64,000 nucleotides of DNA. It comes from Paraglaciecola arctica BSs20135. GTDB taxonomy: Bacteria > Pseudomonadota > Gammaproteobacteria > Enterobacterales > Alteromonadaceae. Position numbers and translations under genes: made by a program. Where the stretch lies: NCBI RefSeq assembly GCF_000314995.1, contig NZ_BAEO01000055.1, forward strand, positions 1-64,000, read 5' to 3'. The notes beneath the pieces are model-generated. The model did not search any database, was not told the origin of the DNA, and saw only the letters and a program-made list of their open reading frames with translations. Each line of letters opens with the position of its first letter. Positions within the stretch are counted from its first letter, which is position 1. Shown here piece after piece: positions 44,458 to 54,399 of this stretch.

Positions 44458-46149
44458 ATGAAAATATCTATATTAATGAGTCTGGTAATTTGGGGTTTAA
44501 CTAGCTCTCAAAGTTATGCTTATGACCGAATAACGGGTGAACCTTTTGCTTCTCGTTCTGAAGTGATAGCACAAAATGCCATGGTTGCAACCAGTCAACC
44601 TTTGGCTACTCAGGTTGGTTTGGAAATTCTCAGGCAAGGTGGAAATGCTATAGATGCAGCCATTGCAGCCAATGCTATGTTAGGGCTAGTTGAGCCAACT
44701 GGCAGTGGCATAGGAGGGGATTTGTTTGCTATTGTATGGGATGCTAAAACTCAGAAATTATATGGGCTTAATGCCTCGGGCCGCTCACCACAATCCCTGA
44801 CATTAGAGCACTTTAAGTTACAAGGACTAGACAGTATTCCTTCCCATGGGCCTTTACCCGTATCTGTCCCCGGTGCAGTTGATGGTTGGTTTGAGTTACA
44901 TGCTAAGTTTGGTAGTTTACCCATGACCAGCATTCTTTCCCCTAGTATTGAATATGCTAAAAAGGGTTTTCCTGTTAGCGAACTAATTGCTTATTACATG
45001 CAGCGAAGTGCGCCTAAACTAAGTAAGTTTGCAGGCTTTAAAGAAACCTATATGCCTAATGGCAAGACGCCAACTAAAGGCCAGATATTTAAAAATAAAG
45101 GCTTAGCGGTTACTTATGAAAAAATTGCCACCGGTGGGCGGGATGTTTTTTACAAAGGAGATATTGCTCGCTCAATAGCAGCTTATATGAAAGAACAAGG
45201 AGGCTTTTTAAGTTATGAAGACTTAGCCAGCCATACCTCTGAGTGGGTTGAACCAGTCTCAACTAATTACAAAGGATATGATGTTTGGGAATTACCACCT
45301 AACGGTCAGGGCATTGCTGCTCTGCAAATTCTGAATGTTTTGGAACAGTTTGATGTTGAGGGCATGGGGTTTGGCTCAGAACAATATATCCACACTTTCG
45401 TCGAAGCTAAAAAACTGGCTTTTGAAGACCGTGCCAAGTATTACGCGGATCCTGCCTTTAACGATATTCCGGTAGATTGGTTAACTTCTAAAAAGTATGC
45501 CCAGCAGCGCCGAAAGTTAATCGACAATAATAAAGCAGCTAAACGTATTGATGCGGGGTTAAATCAAGGAGATACCATTTATCTCACCACCGCTGATAAA
45601 GACGGCAATATGGTGTCCCTTATTCAAAGCAACTATCGTGGTATGGGATCGGGTATGACACCCACAGGTTTAGGTTTTATGCTGCAGGACAGAGGTGAGT
45701 TGTTTAGTTTACAAAAAGGGCATTTTAATGTTTATGCGCCTAATAAACGACCATTCCATACTATTATCCCAGCTTTTATTACCCGTAATGGTCAACCTTG
45801 GGTCAGTTTCGGGGTGATGGGCGGCGGAACTCAGCCACAAATACATGCACAAATTGTGGTGAATTTGATAGATTTTGGGATGAATTTGCAAGAAGCCGGT
45901 GATGCGCCCCGTATGTTACATTCTGGTTCTAGCCAACCTACAGGTGAGTTAATGACCGACGGAGGTTATGTTAGCCTAGAGTCAGGTTTTGATTCTAAAG
46001 TCAGAAGAGAGCTAACTAAAAAAGGTCATATACTGCGGGATGTAGTGGGTTCATATGGTGGTTATCAAGCTATTATGCGCGATCCCAAAACAGGGGTATA
46101 TTACGGTGCGTCAGAAAGTCGTAAAGACGGGCAAGCGGCGGGTTTTTAG
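44458..46149 (+). CDS. ggt: Gamma-glutamyltransferase
   Basis: 563-residue periplasmic enzyme that cleaves glutathione and gamma-glutamyl compounds. The start at ATG 44458 gives a proper signal peptide (MKISILMSLVIWGLTSSQS, then AYDR); the longer frame from 44338 begins inside the amtB terminator. The self-processing, nucleophilic Thr lies in GDTIYLTTADKDGN (near 373), with SGMTPTG and GTQPQIHAQIVVN following. Large and small subunits arise by self-cleavage. Confidence 0.93.
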   Translation: MKISILMSLVIWGLTSSQSYAYDRITGEPFASRSEVIAQNAMVATSQPLATQVGLEILRQGGNAIDAAIAANAMLGLVEPTGSGIGGDLFAIVWDAKTQKLYGLNASGRSPQSLTLEHFKLQGLDSIPSHGPLPVSVPGAVDGWFELHAKFGSLPMTSILSPSIEYAKKGFPVSELIAYYMQRSAPKLSKFAGFKETYMPNGKTPTKGQIFKNKGLAVTYEKIATGGRDVFYKGDIARSIAAYMKEQGGFLSYEDLASHTSEWVEPVSTNYKGYDVWELPPNGQGIAALQILNVLEQFDVEGMGFGSEQYIHTFVEAKKLAFEDRAKYYADPAFNDIPVDWLTSKKYAQQRRKLIDNNKAAKRIDAGLNQGDTIYLTTADKDGNMVSLIQSNYRGMGSGMTPTGLGFMLQDRGELFSLQKGHFNVYAPNKRPFHTIIPAFITRNGQPWVSFGVMGGGTQPQIHAQIVVNLIDFGMNLQEAGDAPRMLHSGSSQPTGELMTDGGYVSLESGFDSKVRRELTKKGHILRDVVGSYGGYQAIMRDPKTGVYYGASESRKDGQAAGF

Positions 46150-46318
46150 GTAATAAAAGTGCAAACGATAAAATATGATTGCGGCTGATGTAACAGGTCA
46201 TAGCAGCACATTAAAAATCGATACACTATGCGGGTTTTGAAGTCTATTACTGGGGAATTTAAAAAATGCGAATATTCTTATTTTTGAGTACCAATAGCGC
46301 TGTTATGGTTTTAGCACT

Positions 46319-47233
46319 ATGACTCAAGCTCAAAAAGGCATCTGCGCAGAACCTAACTTACATGGTTTGTTTTTGACTTTTACTGTGGTTGACGACGACC
46401 CTCAAGCGATACGCGTCAAATTAGTGCGAATTTTGGATTTATTGTCTCATTTCGATGATGAATATTACGAGGCTATGGTGTCTGGTGTGCTCGCCATAGG
46501 CACCGATTATTGGTACGAACTGTATCCAAATATTATCCCCAGAGAACTTGCACCCTTTCCAAATATACATTGTGAAGATCGCAATTCTCCAAACTCACCT
46601 GGTGATTTATTTATCCTAGTTAAGGCTGATCGTATTGATATTTGCCATGCTATTGGTGTTGAGATTATTCAATTGTTAAAGCCTCACGTAGATTTATATG
46701 AAGAGGTCAGAGGATTTAGATATTTAGACGGCAGAGATCTAACCGGATTTGTTGATGGTGCTGAAAATCCAAGAGGCATGCAGAAATTTAATGTTGCTAT
46801 AGTAGGTGACGATGACCCTGATTTTACTGGCGGAAGTTATGTGCATATCCAAAGATACCAGCACAATATGCAAAAGTGGCAGTTATTGCCCGTTGCTAAA
46901 CAACAACAGATCATTGGTCGCAAGAAAACCGATAACACAACACTAGATGGCGCCGATTTAGTCTCGGACTCCCATACTGCACGTGTTCAATTAGCCAGCC
47001 AAAGTGGAGGTATGCTGACACAGAATATGCCTTATGGAGACATGTCTACTCAGGGATTATATTTTGTATCTTGCGCGAATAGCCCACAACCTTTTGCTAA
47101 ACAACTGCAAAGTAGGGTTGTTGGTGATGAAGAAGGTAATTACGATAAGTTACTCGACTATACTACAGCCGAAACTGGCGGGGCGTTTTTTGCGCCATCA
47201 GTTACTTTTATCAAACAACAAGCTAAAGACTAA
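46319..47233 (+). CDS. Dye-decolorizing (DyP-type) peroxidase
   Basis: 304-residue haem peroxidase, class B/YfeX-like. It contains the GxxDG motif in GFVDGAENP (near 143), with the catalytic Asp, and the basic region RYQHNMQKW. No signal peptide, so cytosolic. Ends VTFIKQQAKD. A GFA-type gene follows 14 nt later, perhaps as an operon. Substrate unknown. Confidence 0.9.
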   Translation: MTQAQKGICAEPNLHGLFLTFTVVDDDPQAIRVKLVRILDLLSHFDDEYYEAMVSGVLAIGTDYWYELYPNIIPRELAPFPNIHCEDRNSPNSPGDLFILVKADRIDICHAIGVEIIQLLKPHVDLYEEVRGFRYLDGRDLTGFVDGAENPRGMQKFNVAIVGDDDPDFTGGSYVHIQRYQHNMQKWQLLPVAKQQQIIGRKKTDNTTLDGADLVSDSHTARVQLASQSGGMLTQNMPYGDMSTQGLYFVSCANSPQPFAKQLQSRVVGDEEGNYDKLLDYTTAETGGAFFAPSVTFIKQQAKD

Positions 47234-47247
47234 GTTCACTTAACCTT

Positions 47248-47658
47248 ATGTATCAATATTCTGGGAAATGTAGCTGTGGAAAAGTAGTTATTCACTTTTC
47301 TAGCCCTGATGCGATAAGCCGTTGTAGGTCACGTAAGTGTGACTGCGATTATTGTATGCAACGAGGAATTGAATATTTATCTGATCCCCATAGTCAGATT
47401 ACCTTTATATCTAAAACGCCACTGAGCCATGAAATACAAGGCTCAGAGCAAGCTAAGTTTTTACTTTGTGCAAAATTCCAAACAGTTGTAGGTGTTGGTT
47501 ATATTGACGAAGATGCTTCTATAGGCAGTCTAAATGCCAGACTGTTAGATGAATTTGATAACTTGCAGGGTGGTTTAACTGTTTCGCCTAAAACCTTAGA
47601 TAAAACTGAAAAGGTAAAACGCTGGCGTGAATTGTGGTCGCAGCTGAAAGTGATTTGA
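47248..47658 (+). CDS. GFA/CENP-V family zinc protein
   Basis: 136 residues with the cysteine pattern CSCGK (near 9-13) and CDCDYC (near 31-36) and a later LLCAKF, resembling the glutathione-dependent formaldehyde-activating family with its two structural zinc ions. Activity unknown; most relatives are not proven formaldehyde enzymes. It follows the DyP gene closely. Confidence 0.82.
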   Translation: MYQYSGKCSCGKVVIHFSSPDAISRCRSRKCDCDYCMQRGIEYLSDPHSQITFISKTPLSHEIQGSEQAKFLLCAKFQTVVGVGYIDEDASIGSLNARLLDEFDNLQGGLTVSPKTLDKTEKVKRWRELWSQLKVI

Positions 47659-47726
47659 TAAGATTTTGATTAACGATCCCTGAGGCGCTATTTAACACTG
47701 ACCCTCTTTAAAAAACCGGAATGCAT

Positions 47727-48809
47727 TTACAACAATAATATTGAACCATCCCAATCATCGGCTAATGCTGAATGTTGTAACTTGGCACATTGTTCGAGGT
47801 GATGAATAGCGAGGCTGTCTTCTGGGTACATATCCAGAGCTTGCTGGAAATGGATGATAGCTTGTTGCCAGTTTTGTTGTTTTCTATAATCCAAACCTTG
47901 TTCAATTAATTTAGCGTTAGCTAACTTCAATTGTTTTACGTTTGTGTCTTGATGATCGATAATTTCATATACTTCAATCGGGGCTTTTCTGCCTTTAACT
48001 CTTACCCAATCGAGTAAGCGATATTCGAACAAGCCTTTAGCTTCTGCTTGATGCAGAGTCTGGGCGCTAATGACGATGTCGGTATTGTATTTAGGCGCTA
48101 GGGCTTCAAGTCGATAGGCAATGTTGACGCTGTCACCTATTACCGTTGTGTCCATTCTGTCATCTGAACCAACTGTACCAATAATCACTGGGCCAAAATG
48201 GATGCCAATACCAATATTTACTGGTGGGTAATTACAGTTTGCTCGATGTTCATTATAAAGGTTAATTGCATAACGTAAATCGAGTGCGGCACGGATCGCG
48301 TCTTGGGCTTTGTCAGTATTAGAGCCTGCAGGTCTATCAAATAACGCCATCACAGCGTCGCCGATAAATTTATCAATAAAACCATTATTTTTATGAATGG
48401 GTTCATTCATTCGCAAGAAATAGGAATTTAAAAAATTCATTAATTCTTGAGGGCTCATTTGTTCGGATAAGCTAGTAAAACCACGAATGTCTGAAAATAA
48501 AATAGCCAGTTCGTCTTCGTCTGCGCGGCCAAGTTCTAAGGTTTCTGAGCCATGTTTGGCGAAGTGATCAACAAATTGTTTAGGTACAAACTTACGAAAA
48601 GTTTGGTTTAAACGCATGGCTTCGTCGGCTTTGTTTTTATAATGTTGTAGTGTTGCTTCACTTTGAGATTGTTGTATTTTTTTGATCTTGCTTGAAGTAC
48701 TACCAGTTAGACCCGCTGTTTTTTTAAGAAGCACAACTAACACTATTGTGTAGAGTGCAATAATAGCTAATAAAAACAGCGGTAATGGTTGTAATACTTG
48801 CTCAAGCAT
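47727..48809 (-). CDS. Class III adenylate/guanylate cyclase with TPR tail
   Basis: 360 residues. One N-terminal membrane helix (LPLFLLAIIALYTIVLVVLL), a linker, then the cyclase domain with metal Asp residues in LFSDIRGFTS (near 101) and FIGDAVMALF (near 148), DTTVIGDSVNIAYRLE, and the C-terminal VRVKGRKAPIEVYE. The last 65 residues carry TPR repeats (DYRKQQNWQQAIIHFQQALD). Product not determined by sequence alone: adenylate cyclase is likelier. Same strand as hemL, 53 nt away. Confidence 0.88.
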   Translation of the reverse strand: MLEQVLQPLPLFLLAIIALYTIVLVVLLKKTAGLTGSTSSKIKKIQQSQSEATLQHYKNKADEAMRLNQTFRKFVPKQFVDHFAKHGSETLELGRADEDELAILFSDIRGFTSLSEQMSPQELMNFLNSYFLRMNEPIHKNNGFIDKFIGDAVMALFDRPAGSNTDKAQDAIRAALDLRYAINLYNEHRANCNYPPVNIGIGIHFGPVIIGTVGSDDRMDTTVIGDSVNIAYRLEALAPKYNTDIVISAQTLHQAEAKGLFEYRLLDWVRVKGRKAPIEVYEIIDHQDTNVKQLKLANAKLIEQGLDYRKQQNWQQAIIHFQQALDMYPEDSLAIHHLEQCAKLQHSALADDWDGSILLL

Positions 48810-48862
48810 TAGGTGTATTTTATCTCTTTATAACTAACGAGTTATTATTCATTTCATAATTT

Positions 48863-50158
48863 TTAACTGCAGCGAGCTGCGACATTAGCCAATACTTTAT
48901 CTGCTATTACTAATGTTTGTTGCACAATTTCATCACTATGTGCTGCAGATACAAAACCGGCTTCATAGGATGCAGGGGCTAAGTACACGCCATTTTCTAA
49001 CATACCATGATAGAAATGGTTAAATTGTTCGGTATTGCAACTAATGGCTTGTTGGTAATTGGTGACGCGCTCTACGTCGGTAAAAAACAGACCAAACATA
49101 CTGCCGGCGTAGTTAACAGACATCGGAATTCCATGTTTGTTCGCCAGTTTTTTAAATCCTTCAGCTAAGGTTTGCGTGGTTTTTGCAAGTTGTTCGTATA
49201 AGTCAACTTGCTCGATTTCGCATAAGGATGCCAAACCAGCTGCCATAGCAACGGGATTTCCCGACAATGTGCCTGCTTGATATACCGGGCCGTCTGGGGA
49301 AATATGCCTCATGATTTCAGCTCTGCCACCAAATGCGCCTACTGGCATGCCACCACCTATTACTTTACCTAAACATGTGAGATCTGGTTTGATATTGTAT
49401 TTTTCTTGGGCTCCGCCTCTTGCCACACGAAACCCCGTCATGACCTCATCAAAAATAAGCAGCGCGCCGTATTGGTCACAAATATCTCTAAGACCCTGCA
49501 AAAAACCATCAACTGGGGGAATACAGTTCATATTACCTGCGACGGGTTCAACAATGATACAAGCAATATCTTCAGGATGTTGCTTAAAGGCATTAGCTAC
49601 TGAATCAAGGTTATTGTATTCCACTGTAAGGGTATGTTTAGCATAATCAGCTGGGATTCCTGGTGAGCTAGGCACGCCAAACGTGAGTGCACCAGACCCT
49701 GCTTTTACGAGTAACGCATCGGCATGACCATGGTAACAACCTTCAAATTTTAAAATTTTATCGCGATTGGTAAAACCTCGCGCTAAACGTATGGCGCTCA
49801 TGGTGGCTTCTGTACCTGAATTCACCATACGTAACACTTGCATTGAGGGAACTAGTTCACTGACTTTTTCAGCCATGATCACTTCTGCTTCAGTCGGTGC
49901 ACCAAAACTTAATCCATTAGCTGCGGCATCAATCACAGCCTGACGAATTTTAGGATTGTTGTGGCCTAACACCATGGGTCCCCAGGATTGCACGTAATCG
50001 ATATAACGTTTGCCATCTACATCAAAAATATAAGGGCCATCAGCTTTGCTGATAAAAGGAGGTGTACCACCTACGGCTTTGAAAGCTCGAACGGGTGAAT
50101 TGACGCCGCCAGGGATATGTTGCTTGGCGCGAGCGAAAAGGCTTTTTGATTTTTGCAT
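48863..50158 (-). CDS. hemL: Glutamate-1-semialdehyde 2,1-aminomutase
   Basis: 431-residue PLP enzyme of the C5 haem pathway, making 5-aminolaevulinate. PLP Lys near 266 in [17 protein letters not shown]; the family start [20 protein letters not shown] and EPVAGNMN are present. Length is typical. Nearby class III cyclase and pyrB on the same strand, about 50 nt apart, may share a transcript. Confidence 0.96.
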   Translation of the reverse strand: MQKSKSLFARAKQHIPGGVNSPVRAFKAVGGTPPFISKADGPYIFDVDGKRYIDYVQSWGPMVLGHNNPKIRQAVIDAAANGLSFGAPTEAEVIMAEKVSELVPSMQVLRMVNSGTEATMSAIRLARGFTNRDKILKFEGCYHGHADALLVKAGSGALTFGVPSSPGIPADYAKHTLTVEYNNLDSVANAFKQHPEDIACIIVEPVAGNMNCIPPVDGFLQGLRDICDQYGALLIFDEVMTGFRVARGGAQEKYNIKPDLTCLGKVIGGGMPVGAFGGRAEIMRHISPDGPVYQAGTLSGNPVAMAAGLASLCEIEQVDLYEQLAKTTQTLAEGFKKLANKHGIPMSVNYAGSMFGLFFTDVERVTNYQQAISCNTEQFNHFYHGMLENGVYLAPASYEAGFVSAAHSDEIVQQTLVIADKVLANVAARCS

Positions 50159-50205
50159 AATGACTTCTTTTTATTAAATGAATTTATTTGCTTTTAATTA
50201 GCAGT

Positions 50206-51210
50206 CTAACTGTTTACGTGCCAGAGCACTTCACGATCAAACTGGGTAACAATATTTTCGACCCCAAGGGTCATGGCAAACAATGCCATGCGTACTAATA
50301 CACCATTATCGGTTTGGCGGAAAATAGCGAGATTAGGATTAAGATTCAAATCGTTGTCTAGTTCGTTGGCCTCTGCCCGCGAGTCCCTGGGTAGTGGATG
50401 CATTATTACCGTTTTAGATTGAAAATGTTTAGTGTAAATTTGCTGATTTAAGCGAAATTTCCCTCGATATTGATTCGCTTCTTCCTGGGAGGGAAAACGT
50501 TCTTCCTGGATCCGTGTCTGGTAACAAATATCTGCGTCTACACTGCCTTCAAATTGATGGGTAATGGTGTATTTATGCCCTGCATTTTCAATTGCATCGA
50601 TAATATAGGTGGGCATGGCTAATTCTTTAGGTGATATCAAAGTAAAACGCACATTGTTAAATAAACACAATAATTTAGACAACGAATGTACAGTTCTGCC
50701 GTACTTTAAATCACCAATCATGGCGATATGCATACCATCGATGCTACTGCCATGATCGAGTAGTTCTTTTTGGATAGTGTACAAGTCTAATAATGCTTGA
50801 GTAGGGTGTTCATTAGCACCATCACCACCATTGATAACAGGAATTCGACTGCCTTGTGCAAATTCAGCCACAGATCCTGAGTCAGGGTGACGCATTGCAA
50901 TAATATCTGAATAACCACTTAGCACTCGTGCCGTGTCGTATAAAGATTCACCCTTAGCTAAAGCAGAGTTACTCAGCCCTGTAGTTTCACGTACTTCACC
51001 GCCTAACAAATTAAATGCGGTACCAAAACTGACTCTGGTGCGGGTACTCGGCTCGAAGAACAAATTGCCTAAAATAGCGCCATTTAACACTGTTGTACGC
51101 TTTTGCCGTTTGGCGTAAGGCAACATTTGATGGGCGACATTAAATACTCGCTCAATTGCGTCGCGATCAAACTGACTGACCGACAAAATATGGCTACCTT
51201 TAAAATTCAT
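50206..51210 (-). CDS. pyrB: Aspartate carbamoyltransferase catalytic chain
   Basis: 334-residue enzyme of pyrimidine synthesis. The carbamoyl-phosphate motif FEPSTRTR (near 53-60) and HPLPRDSR are present. No pyrI regulatory chain follows, so the enzyme may be unregulated or pair with a distant partner. The 334-residue length exceeds the E. coli 311, with a longer C-terminal part. Confidence 0.93.
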   Translation of the reverse strand: MNFKGSHILSVSQFDRDAIERVFNVAHQMLPYAKRQKRTTVLNGAILGNLFFEPSTRTRVSFGTAFNLLGGEVRETTGLSNSALAKGESLYDTARVLSGYSDIIAMRHPDSGSVAEFAQGSRIPVINGGDGANEHPTQALLDLYTIQKELLDHGSSIDGMHIAMIGDLKYGRTVHSLSKLLCLFNNVRFTLISPKELAMPTYIIDAIENAGHKYTITHQFEGSVDADICYQTRIQEERFPSQEEANQYRGKFRLNQQIYTKHFQSKTVIMHPLPRDSRAEANELDNDLNLNPNLAIFRQTDNGVLVRMALFAMTLGVENIVTQFDREVLWHVNS

Positions 51211-51268
51211 TTGCTGTGTAACTTATACTACCTTAGGATGTTGAGTATTTTAACAAAGTTAGTGACTT

Positions 51269-51531
51269 GGGTCTGTTGAACTTTCATATGTCGTCGAGAT
51301 TTTCTTCGAAATGTTCTCAATCAAGGCAAAACCTGTGAATTTTGGGCATCCAAATAAACTGGTTTTAACGCCGAGTGAGGGCGTTTCGAGGAAAACCCTA
51401 CGGGCTGAGCCATTTATTCGCCTATCTTCGTTCCTCATCTTTCGTTTAGGATGACTAAACTTCAAAATGAGCGCCTCGGTATCCAAATAAATGACTTCAG
51501 TCTCGGCGACATATGAAAGCTCAACAGACCC
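51269..51531. mobile_element. 263-bp MITE-like element with 31-bp terminal inverted repeats
   Basis: The left arm (51269-51299) and right arm (51501-51531) match at 29 of 31 positions, core GGGTCTGTTGA and CTTTCATATGTCG. Internal hairpins: AACGCC/GGCGTT near 51370 and GTTTAG/CTAAAC near 51445. No transposase; a 75-residue frame inside is not conserved-looking. A half copy lies at 30995-31124. The right arm provides the last codons and stop of the GNAT gene. Confidence 0.75.
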
Positions 51532-51988
51532 TTTCTAATAACAATGTCATAAATTTACTATTGGGGTCGGTTTTATAGTTTGCAAAGGGCTCACAAAACT
51601 CAAAACCGTAACTCTTGTACAGTGCAATTGCAGGTTGAAAAAAAGGTTGGGAGCCTGTCTCTAAACTTAAACGTTTTAAATCACGTGTTTTTGCTTGCTG
51701 GATAATATGTTCGAGTATCCGAGCTGCTACACCCTGACGTAAATGCTGGCGAGCCGTGCGCATCGATTTGATTTCAGCATGTTGCGGGGATAGGGTTTTT
51801 AAAGCACCACAACCTAATAGCTCTTGTTGTCGCCAAGCAGTCCAGAAGGTGATATCCGTTTTGCGAAGTTTGTCTAGATCCAAGGCATGGACACTTTCAA
51901 CTGGTGAAGTGGCGTACATATCGTCTAAATGTTGTTGCAATAGTTTAGCTACTTTGGGGTGGGTTAGTTTATCTATTTCTATTCGCAC
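51521..51988 (-). CDS. GNAT-family N-acetyltransferase
   Basis: 155 residues of the GCN5-related acetyltransferase fold. The acetyl-CoA loop is RQHLRQGVAARILEH (near 80-94, resembling the RxxGxG/A pattern), and LYKSYGFEFCEPF is the usual C-terminal segment. Substrate unknown. The final residues RVC and the TGA are inside the inverted repeat of the MITE-like element, so the natural end may be altered. Confidence 0.82.
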   Translation of the reverse strand: MRIEIDKLTHPKVAKLLQQHLDDMYATSPVESVHALDLDKLRKTDITFWTAWRQQELLGCGALKTLSPQHAEIKSMRTARQHLRQGVAARILEHIIQQAKTRDLKRLSLETGSQPFFQPAIALYKSYGFEFCEPFANYKTDPNSKFMTLLLERVC

Positions 51989-52060
51989 AAAACGCCTAGG
52001 TTATTATTTTTATATTATTAAGAATAATAACTTAGGCCATTTAACGTTTTCAATAGTGGA

Positions 52061-53455
52061 TTATCTTTGTTTATCTTTACTCTTACTTTGACGGTGAACT
52101 TTTATCGGCCTGGACTTATTTTGTTTATTTGAACTGGCGCGATGGCTATTACTTTTATAACTACTTTTATGATTCGAATTGTAAGTTCTGGCACTATTTT
52201 GAGTGTTAACCGTAGAGCGTTTCTGGGTATTATTTTGTGTTCTTTGTGATGAATGCTTCTGTGATTTCTCACTATTCCTTTGCACTGAATCAAACTTAGC
52301 TGTTTTGTTAGCTTGATAACCATTTTTCAGCTTTTGTTTGTGTTGATTTGGGCTCTGGTGCTGTTCGATAACCCGCTGTTTGTTAGTTACCCGATTGCTG
52401 CTCTTATTCGTTTTAATATGACGTTCCGATGTCGAACGTTGAGTTAAGTGCTGTTTAACTTGTACCGCATTACGTTTGTGATCTTTTCTAGCATAATCAC
52501 TTACATTTAACACTCTCTGTTTATCAATTTGTTGATAGTGTTTGTTGCTCTTAATATTATTATTTCCGACATTGATATGACGTACAATATTCTGCCCATT
52601 AACCCGGTATTGCACACCACGTCTATGGTGTTGGTTATGGCTCCAACGAGGATATTCTGTGACTCGAACAACTTGGCGATTATTAGACCAGCGTCTATTG
52701 GCGTGGCTACGGTAGTCATAATTAGCCACTACATGGCGGTTACGCCAATTAAAACCACCAAAATAAAAGTTTGGGCGCATATTGAAACCAATACTCCAAT
52801 AGAAGCCTGAATTGAAAACGTAATGACTAGGTCTATGCCAAAAAAGTGGTTGGTAGTTATGCCACCACCAGTCACCATAAACAACACGGGTATCATAGTA
52901 AGGTACGTAAATAACTTCTTTATGCACGGTTTCTATTACGATTTCATCGTTTTCTTGTGCAACGTTCACATAGTCATTGTTTGTCAAATTACCTTGTTGG
53001 TAAGCTTTTTGGCGTAAGTTTTGGACGCTAGCTAACAATTGTTCTTCGTTCACTAAAAAAGCGCTACCTAAGGCTTGTAACCAGTCTAAATCTTCGCTGA
53101 GTGTCTGTAATAAGTCGTTAAAAGGTACCAAAGCCTTAACACTGGGATCCCAATCTTTGTCCTCTACCGCATCAAGGGCTTGTTGTTCATCTAGATCTTT
53201 ATTTGTGGCTCGCCAACGTGCGGCTTGGATCACCTCTAAAGGGTAGGTTGCGGCCACCAAAATGTGTGAGAGTAAGGTATCAGGGTATAGAGCAATAGGC
53301 GCTAACATTTGATCAAGTTGTGCTTGGTCAATCTCAACAACTTCAGAGGCGTCTGAGTCTACAACCTGCTGCGCTTGGGCAATTTGTATAAGGTTGCCTA
53401 TCAATAGGCAAACAACACATAAATAAATGAATAGGTACTTGGTTTGACTTCGCAT
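52061..53455 (-). CDS. DUF3300 secreted protein with low-complexity tail
   Basis: 464 residues with a signal peptide (ends AQAQQ). The DUF3300 region (about 35-260) reads LDQMLAPIALYPDTLLSHILVAATYPLEVIQAARW. The tail (about 260-464) is extremely rich in Asn, His, Gln, Lys, Arg and Ser, with tyrosines, and looks disordered and strongly basic. Function unknown; it may bind polysaccharide, nucleic acid or metal. Upstream ribA is a separate unit. Confidence 0.85.
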   Translation of the reverse strand: MRSQTKYLFIYLCVVCLLIGNLIQIAQAQQVVDSDASEVVEIDQAQLDQMLAPIALYPDTLLSHILVAATYPLEVIQAARWRATNKDLDEQQALDAVEDKDWDPSVKALVPFNDLLQTLSEDLDWLQALGSAFLVNEEQLLASVQNLRQKAYQQGNLTNNDYVNVAQENDEIVIETVHKEVIYVPYYDTRVVYGDWWWHNYQPLFWHRPSHYVFNSGFYWSIGFNMRPNFYFGGFNWRNRHVVANYDYRSHANRRWSNNRQVVRVTEYPRWSHNQHHRRGVQYRVNGQNIVRHINVGNNNIKSNKHYQQIDKQRVLNVSDYARKDHKRNAVQVKQHLTQRSTSERHIKTNKSSNRVTNKQRVIEQHQSPNQHKQKLKNGYQANKTAKFDSVQRNSEKSQKHSSQRTQNNTQKRSTVNTQNSARTYNSNHKSSYKSNSHRASSNKQNKSRPIKVHRQSKSKDKQR

Positions 53456-53590
53456 AACCCTTTCCTTCTGTAATCGAAAATCCCAGTGTGACCAAAAAAT
53501 GGAGGTCGCACTTAAGACTGTAGATTAGGTTATACCTTTGTTAGTCTTAACCATGGCTGAATGCGCAGTGGTATTTAATCCGAATTCAGG

Positions 53591-54208
53591 TTATTTAAGC
53601 AAATCTTTATCGAACTGATGGCCTAACTTTTCTGTTTTAGTACGAATGTAACTTCTATTGTCATCGGTTATTCCATGATCAATAGGAGTACGTTGTGCCA
53701 CGTTAATACCCATATTGGTTAAAGCTAAACTTTTCTTTGGGTTATTGGTCATAAGGTTGACATTTTTAACGTTCAATTTATCTAAAATCAACTTACAGAT
53801 ACCATAATCTCTAATATCAGCATCAAAACCTAAGTGCTCATTTGCTTCAACAGTATCCATGCCTTCATCTTGTAGACGGTAGGCGCGAATTTTGTTTAGC
53901 AAACCAATGCCTCTGCCTTCCTGACGCAGATATAAGAGTACACCTTTGCCCTGCTGAACTATATTTTGCAAGGCCTTTTCTAGTTGAGCACCACAGTCAC
54001 ATCGGGTACTAAACAATGCATCACCAGTAAGGCATTCAGAATGAATACGAATAGGCACGATATCATCTATGTCCCATTTACCGTATGAAAGGGCGACATG
54101 TTCTTGCCCTAGTACATTATCAATAAAACCATGGATGTGAAATTTACCCCAATGAGTGGGTAATTTGGCAGAACTAACATATTGATACTGATCTAATTTA
54201 GGCTTCAT
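53591..54208 (-). CDS. ribA: GTP cyclohydrolase II
   Basis: 205-residue enzyme of riboflavin synthesis, GTP to the diaminopyrimidine phosphate. Zinc ligands in CLTGDALFSTRCDCGAQ; GVLLYLRQEGRGIGL is the catalytic loop with Arg. No fused RibB half. No FMN riboswitch was seen in the 190-nt leader. Confidence 0.95.
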   Translation of the reverse strand: MKPKLDQYQYVSSAKLPTHWGKFHIHGFIDNVLGQEHVALSYGKWDIDDIVPIRIHSECLTGDALFSTRCDCGAQLEKALQNIVQQGKGVLLYLRQEGRGIGLLNKIRAYRLQDEGMDTVEANEHLGFDADIRDYGICKLILDKLNVKNVNLMTNNPKKSLALTNMGINVAQRTPIDHGITDDNRSYIRTKTEKLGHQFDKDLLK

Positions 54209-54350
54209 ATTTGTAAAACGTACTTAATTAAAGGGAAAGTTGTAAGCTATTTGCCCATTTACGGGGTACTTGAACATGCAAATTTAAGTACATATCTTAT
54301 CCGGAAGTATTTGAGTATATGGGAATGATTTAGGCTTTTACAATAGCTGA

Positions 54351-54398
54351 TATACTCAAACCACCTCAAAATGTGTATTTTTAGGTGGTTTGGGTATA
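54351..54398. terminator. Long hairpin after the GGDEF/EAL gene
   Basis: ATACTCAAACCACCT (54352-54366) pairs with AGGTGGTTTGGGTAT (54383-54397), 14 of 15 matching. It begins two nt past the leftward stop. There is no T run in that direction, so it may block exonucleases rather than terminate. Confidence 0.5.
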
Positions 54399-54399
54399 A

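Noticed and set aside
51259-51486. A 75-codon frame on the minus strand
   Set aside because: It lies within the MITE-like element, has no ribosome-binding site and looks like repeat sequence, not a gene.
54209-54350. FMN riboswitch upstream of ribA
   Set aside because: No RFN-type conserved core was found in the leader.
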